From assembly GCF_042186555.1 (NCBI RefSeq), contig NC_133336.1, forward strand, positions 193,623,437 to 193,687,436: a DNA stretch of 64,000 nt, written 5' to 3'. This document shows, piece by piece, positions 63,893 through 64,000 of this stretch; within the stretch, counting starts at the first letter, position 1; every line of letters starts with the position of its first letter. Source of the DNA: Aquarana catesbeiana. Taxonomy: Eukaryota; Chordata; Amphibia; Anura; Ranidae. Under the pieces are notes generated by a model. The model worked only from the letters and a program-made list of their open reading frames with translations. It searched no databases and was not told the DNA's origin. Made by a program: the position numbers and the translations under genes.

Positions 63893-64000
63893 TTACTTTA
63901 AAAATCTGTGTAGTGTTTTTTTTTAATTGACACTTTTTCCCTAGGTGAATGGGTAGGGGTACGATGTACCCCATACTCATTCACATAGGATGGGGGGCCG

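Larger units (their letters stand above)
62556..64000. mobile_element. Palindromic (foldback) hAT element, copy C, runs off window
   Basis: The centre is near 63440 (GGTCATCGGGTGATGACC). 63000-63400 mirrors 63480-63990, including the AGTGTCAATA and ACCCATTCAC blocks. Arms match copies A and B (GGTTCCCCCTCC, CCATACCAGACCCTTATCCG). The left terminus is missing or replaced near 62556. The right arm continues past the edge. Each arm has a GC box, TATATAAG, a purine-rich body and AATAAA. Confidence 0.88.

Overview
The window reads as nuclear DNA of an anuran amphibian, probably a ranid-type frog. This is an inference from three things: spliced Ig exons of the Fc-receptor-like family, vertebrate transposon families (piggyBac, hAT, Tc1, CR1 LINE), and very high repeat density. 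There is no bacterial-style gene order. Most open frames lie in minisatellites, in low-complexity DNA, or antisense to transposon genes.

Host genes. Two members of an Fc receptor-like cluster seem to be present, both on the + strand. The 3' end of an upstream gene is suggested by a small candidate exon (11841-11875) and a last coding exon (14164-14262) that ends in an ITIM-like SIYQNI motif, followed by AATAAA at 14513. The 5' part of a second gene is clear: a 21-bp signal-peptide mini-exon (52140-52160) and three Ig exons, D1 (55795-56052), D2 (58372-58623) and D3 (61520-61798), all in phase 1-1. Its first exon was not found, and it runs off the right edge. Its introns are packed with transposons and minisatellites.

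Mobile DNA, left to right. 398-1809: palindromic hAT fragment. 2044-2860: hAT MITE with an 8-bp target duplication. 2912-11557: piggyBac-type element with TTAA ends and an intact 669-codon transposase frame on the minus strand, plus two internal tandem arrays. 15502-23267: Tc1 element whose dead transposase gene is split by a 6.1-kb hAT element (15850-21995) made largely of two minisatellites. 26514-34307: old hAT transposase gene hit by a hAT MITE (26621-26790) and a palindromic hAT element (26804-32897). The palindrome in turn holds a CR1 LINE (27607-30790) with an intact endonuclease/reverse-transcriptase frame. 36-50 kb: Tc1 relics, TTAA-type and other MITEs, and Penelope-like debris. 50-64 kb: insertions in and around the Fc-receptor-like introns.

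The most unusual structure is the palindromic hAT family (398-1809, 26804-32897, 62556-64000, with single arms at 24641-25229 and 35345-35939). In the two copies with long centres, each half carries a GC box, a TATA-like box, a short purine-rich body and an outward-facing AATAAA. Each palindrome therefore looks like two mirror-image divergent mini-transcription units. No function is known to me.
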